Origin: SLFT01 sp964493075
GTDB lineage: Bacteria; Hydrogenedentota; Hydrogenedentia; Hydrogenedentales; CAITNO01
Length of the DNA: 8,888 nucleotides
Reading direction: 5' to 3'
NCBI GenBank assembly: GCA_964493075.1
Contig: CAZBNU010000175.1
Span: 1 to 8,888, forward strand
A program made the translations under genes and the position numbers. The stretch's first letter is position 1. Each line of letters opens with the position of its first letter. Shown in pieces: positions 6,679 to 8,888 of the stretch. A model generated the notes under the pieces. That model was not told the origin of the DNA, searched no databases, and saw nothing but the letters and a program-made list of their open reading frames with translations.

Positions 6679-7140
6679 CTAGTTAAAGAAACGTTCGACC
6701 TTCGTGCCGCTTTCTGCATCATATAGGTCGTTTCCTGAAATAACAAGTTCTCTGAAAAAATACTCGTTATTGAAACGGGCTTCCACCGTCATCCGGTCAT
6801 AGTTCAATGCCCAGCGTCCTTCAAAATAATCCATCCCTGTCACAGATTTCAGCAGGGGATGGGTGGCGTAACAGACCCCGTTTTCCCGAATGGTAATTTT
6901 GATCTTGTAGTTTTCGTAGACCACCTGCCACTCAGTGCCGATAATGTTCATTTGGTTCAAAAGCGGCGGATCTTTTGGAATCGCTGCCGGACCAGTCAAG
7001 GGCTGGTTGCTGACCAGTCCCGGCTGTGCACCAGGGTCAACGTCTGAATCGGTGCCGCCGCGCATCACTTGTGCTGCGAACGGAAGAATCAGGAATACCG
7101 CCAGGAAACCACCAAAGCCTATCAGTAATCTGTTGTCCAT
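6679..7140 (-). CDS. Small membrane-anchored protein, unknown function
   Basis: I do not recognise this 153-residue protein. Residues 4-24 are a hydrophobic N-terminal segment (LLIGFGGFLAVFLILPFAAQ), acting as anchor or uncleaved signal. Residues 28-60 are a Gly/Pro/Asp-rich spacer. Residues 65-152 look like a small all-beta domain with alternating hydrophobic strands (TEWQVVYENYKIKITIRENG, then FEGRWALNYDRMTVEARF, ending in a lysine-valine-glutamate strand). The pattern G-x-W, dG, GxW and a final R-F resembles lipocalin-like or stress-type minimal beta barrels, but this is only a shape resemblance. It is the first gene of the minus-strand row, 68 bp before the bamD-like gene with no visible terminator between, so a periplasmic envelope role is inferred. 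The ATG at 7140 has a weak upstream purine stretch (GGGGTAGTGAG). Confidence 0.75.
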   Translation of the reverse strand: MDNRLLIGFGGFLAVFLILPFAAQVMRGGTDSDVDPGAQPGLVSNQPLTGPAAIPKDPPLLNQMNIIGTEWQVVYENYKIKITIRENGVCYATHPLLKSVTGMDYFEGRWALNYDRMTVEARFNNEYFFRELVISGNDLYDAESGTKVERFFN

Positions 7141-7211
7141 AAACTCACTACCCCAATGCTGTAGTTAATCCGGTTTAACCAGAAGTTTCAAAAAACGCTT
7201 GCTTAAGTTAC

Positions 7212-7243
7212 AGTATACACTATCTCCGGTAACAAAGCGTCAA
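7212..7243 (-). promoter_or_regulatory. Weak candidate promoter for the envelope gene row
   Basis: On the minus strand TTGACG (7243-7238) and TATACT (7217-7212) resemble -35 and -10 boxes. The 20-bp spacer is longer than the preferred 17, so this is a weak call. The -10 box sits 72 bases before the first start codon at 7140. The plus-strand sequence around it also contains a GTTAC...GTAAC inverted pair at 7207-7231. Confidence 0.3.
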
Positions 7244-7494
7244 TAAACACCCGTTACATGATTCAAACGAATGTCCGTCACGCCCAGATTTTCAAAAAGA
7301 ACCATCCTACTCGTTGTTATCCCGCAATTATAACGGACAAACGGTATCCAGAAACAACTTCACCCTGGACGGGCAACTGTTATTGGACACAAGGCATTAT
7401 ATCCAAAGCAAGGACAAAAAACCACAATTTTTTTTCGGCGCGCGAGAATCGGCGATCATCTGCCCGTTCCCATAGAAAAAAAGTGTACTGATTG

Positions 7495-7523
7495 TTGCAT
7501 CAGCCCTCTTTTTAATGTAAAGT
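7495..7523 (+). promoter_or_regulatory. Candidate sigma70-type promoter for the DUF1080 gene
   Basis: TTGCAT at 7495-7500 and TAAAGT at 7518-7523 are separated by exactly 17 bp and lie 53 bases before the start codon. The boxes match the consensus only in part (three and four of six), so the support comes mainly from spacing and position. Confidence 0.35.
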
Positions 7524-7566
7524 GTCGGGTATTCGTTTACTGAAACTCAAACCCTTACCATTTAAC

Positions 7567-7571
7567 GGAGG
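7567..7571 (+). promoter_or_regulatory. Strong Shine-Dalgarno sequence
   Basis: GGAGG lies five bases before the ATG at 7577. It is the best ribosome binding site in the window and fixes the start of the DUF1080 protein. Confidence 0.9.
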
Positions 7572-7576
7572 AAAGC

Positions 7577-8686
7577 ATGAAAAACGTATTTTCCATTAGC
7601 ACGGTTATTATTGGTCTTTTGGCGACAGGTATGGCTTTTGCCGCAGATATCGAAGAAGGAACTTGGATAAACCTCTTTGACGGTGAAACCCTATACGGGT
7701 GGACCGTATTTGGGGATGGCAACTGGCAGGTTGAGGACGGACAAATTTTGATGGATGATGGCGACAGTGGTTTTATTGCCACCACTTCCCGCTTTACCGA
7801 TTTTGAACTTTATGCTAAATTGCGCGTCACTGGCGGTGGAACGGCCGGTATCGCGTTTCGGGCGCCCCTGTCCGGTTATGCTCAGGAACAGGGGGGCGGC
7901 GTTGTCTACCTTGATGCTGGAGAAAAGGATGTTGCCTTCTCGGAAGTGGTCATTCGAGCTCTTGGACAGGATATTGCCGTTACGGTAAATGGTCAGCCCG
8001 TTGAAGCAAGCGCCACGAGCGCAAAGGGGCATATCGCCTTTCAACTGCATAAATATCACGATAATCGGCGTGGTCCCAAGATCGAGATTGCAGAGGTGAA
8101 ACTGCGTCCCCTTGCCATGCGCTCCCTGTTTAATGGCGAGAATTTGGACGGCTGGAACATCATTCCCGATAAGGCGTCTGTATTTTCCGTGCAGGACGGT
8201 GCGATAAACATTAAGGATGGCAATGGCCAGATTGAAACCGCTGACACCTTCCGTGATTTTGTCCTTCAACTGGATTGTATCTCCAATGGCGAGCACCTGA
8301 ACAGCGGTGTATTTTTCCGTGGGCCGGTCGGCGTGTTCTGGAAGGGCTACGAAGCGCAGGTGCGAAACCAGTGGGCGCGTGATGACCGTACCAAGCCGGT
8401 GGATTTCGGTACCGGCGGCATGTACGGCGTTGATGCGGCGCGTAAGGTCGTCAGCACCGACCACGAATGGTTCAATATGACGGTGGTGTGTTGCGACAAC
8501 CACATGGCTGCCTGGGTAAATGGCTATCAGGTGTCGGATTTTGTGGATACGCGCCCGATTAAGACCAACGGCGACGGCAAAAATGGATTTGTAACCGAAG
8601 CGGGCACCATTCACCTGCAGGGACATGATCCCACAACCGACCTTTCTTTCAAGAACATTCATTTGCAGGAATATCCGGCAAACTGA
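7577..8686 (+). CDS. Secreted protein with two 3-keto-disaccharide hydrolase (DUF1080) domains
   Basis: The 369-residue protein begins with a signal peptide (residues 1-22 or 23, ending GMAFA/AD). Two related domains follow. Domain 1 (about 28-178) starts WINLFDGETLYGW and ends in GHIAFQLHKYHDN...IEIAEVKLRPL. Domain 2 (about 181-367) starts MRSLFNGENLDGW and contains LNSGVFFRGP, YEAQVRNQW, FGTGGMYG, and the closing GTIHLQGHDPTTDLSFKNIHL. The L-F-[DN]-G-E-x-L-x-G-W opening and the G-x-I-x-[FL]-Q-x-H closing are hallmarks of the 3-keto-disaccharide hydrolase / DUF1080 beta-sandwich family (PF06439). Characterised family members act on 3-keto sugars or glucosides, but many are uncharacterised. 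Substrate and catalytic activity here are unknown, and a carbohydrate-binding role is possible. The gene stands alone, with its own ribosome binding site and terminator, divergent from the envelope row. Confidence 0.9.
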   Translation: MKNVFSISTVIIGLLATGMAFAADIEEGTWINLFDGETLYGWTVFGDGNWQVEDGQILMDDGDSGFIATTSRFTDFELYAKLRVTGGGTAGIAFRAPLSGYAQEQGGGVVYLDAGEKDVAFSEVVIRALGQDIAVTVNGQPVEASATSAKGHIAFQLHKYHDNRRGPKIEIAEVKLRPLAMRSLFNGENLDGWNIIPDKASVFSVQDGAINIKDGNGQIETADTFRDFVLQLDCISNGEHLNSGVFFRGPVGVFWKGYEAQVRNQWARDDRTKPVDFGTGGMYGVDAARKVVSTDHEWFNMTVVCCDNHMAAWVNGYQVSDFVDTRPIKTNGDGKNGFVTEAGTIHLQGHDPTTDLSFKNIHLQEYPAN

Positions 8687-8705
8687 TACAGAGTTTTCGT
8701 ACTTC

Positions 8706-8745
8706 AAACGCGGCGCGCCGTCGGGTGCGCCGCGTTTTGTTTGTT
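8706..8745 (+). terminator. Strong intrinsic terminator after the DUF1080 gene
   Basis: AAACGCGGCGC at 8706-8716 pairs perfectly with GCGCCGCGTTT at 8727-8737. The stem extends inward through one G-T pair and two G-C pairs to a GTCG tetraloop, 14 pairs in all. A T-rich tail (TTTTGTTTGTT) follows. It begins 19 bases after the stop codon, and with GC-rich stem and T-run it is a textbook Rho-independent terminator. Confidence 0.93.
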
Positions 8746-8825
8746 GCAGTCGGTGCCTTGGCCTTATACTTGGACGATAAATAAAACATTTTCGTGACCG
8801 TTTGCCACTAAACTTAAACTAGGAA

Positions 8826-8888
8826 TTGTAGGGTGGGTGAAGAGCAGCGAAACCCACCATTACAATACAGAATGCCGTCATGGTGGGT
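8826..8888. repeat. REP-like palindromic repeat, cut by the right edge
   Basis: GGTGGGT at 8832-8838 and ACCCACC at 8852-8858 form a hairpin. The outer arms TTGTA (8826-8830) and TACAA (8861-8865) extend it. A further copy of ATGGTGGGT at 8880-8888 is the inverse of ACCCACCAT at 8852-8860 and begins a second arm at the window edge. The sequence GTAGGGTGGGTGAAG...GCGAAACCCACC is of the type often dispersed in bacterial intergenic regions. Whether it is repeated in this genome cannot be seen here. The stretch 8746-8825 before it shows no gene or other feature. Confidence 0.7.

Larger units (their letters stand above)
7141..7576. other. Divergent intergenic region with no convincing gene
   Basis: A 436-bp spacer separates the minus-strand envelope row from the plus-strand hydrolase-like gene. 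It is relatively AT-rich, with long A and T runs at about 7417-7437. Weak promoter candidates point both ways. The 77-codon plus-strand frame at 7258-7491 has no ribosome binding site and a basic, low-complexity translation, so I do not call it a gene. I see no riboswitch, tRNA or strong hairpin here. Confidence 0.7.

Noticed and set aside
7258..7491. 77-codon plus-strand frame in the divergent spacer
   Set aside because: It has no ribosome binding site, and a basic, irregular composition; it is not followed by a coding neighbour in the same row.
7691..8707. 338-codon open frame on the minus strand, opposite the DUF1080 gene
   Set aside because: It has no ribosome binding site and no recognisable family, and lies wholly opposite a gene with clear family motifs, signal peptide and Shine-Dalgarno sequence.

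Overview
The window looks like a chromosomal segment of a diderm (LPS-type) bacterium. LptE and a BamD-like protein imply an outer membrane. The BamD-like protein has an N-terminal W-x-W-x-P-x-T-G signature, and there is a secreted protein of the 3-keto-disaccharide hydrolase (DUF1080) family. Together with base composition near 50% GC by eye, these recall Planctomycetes/Verrucomicrobia-related or Hydrogenedentes-like lineages. That placement is an impression from family memory, not a computed assignment.

Positions 7140 down to 1 hold eight genes, all on the minus strand. In transcription order they are: a small membrane-anchored protein of unknown function (7140-6679); a BamD-like TPR protein (6610-5615); LptE (5618-5031); HolA, the DNA polymerase III delta subunit (5030-3996); a secreted N-acetylmuramoyl-L-alanine amidase (3895-2555); a membrane-anchored GerMN-domain protein (2478-1810); glutamate racemase MurI (1813-992); and a membrane-anchored protein that runs off the left edge in a Pro/Glu/Val heptad-repeat linker (964-1, partial). 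bamD/lptE and gerMN/murI overlap by 4 bp (ATGA), and lptE/holA abut (TAAATG), so these pairs are probably translationally coupled. The other gaps are 27-100 bp and show no clear terminator. Apart from HolA, the recognisable products act in envelope building: outer-membrane protein insertion, LPS delivery, peptidoglycan precursor supply and peptidoglycan cleavage.

Positions 7141-7576 are a divergent intergenic region with weak promoter candidates for both directions. From 7577 to 8686 a single plus-strand gene encodes a secreted protein with two tandem 3-keto-disaccharide-hydrolase-like domains. It has a strong Shine-Dalgarno sequence, and a strong intrinsic terminator follows at 8706-8745. 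The right edge (8826-8888) contains a GGTGGGT/ACCCACC palindromic element that looks like a dispersed REP-type repeat cut by the window end.

I saw no tRNA, rRNA, CRISPR array, insertion sequence or defence system. The window reads as a fairly ordinary core envelope locus. Its most interesting parts are the co-arrangement of outer-membrane and peptidoglycan genes, the BamD homologue without a lipobox, the in-frame heptad minisatellite and the REP-like element.
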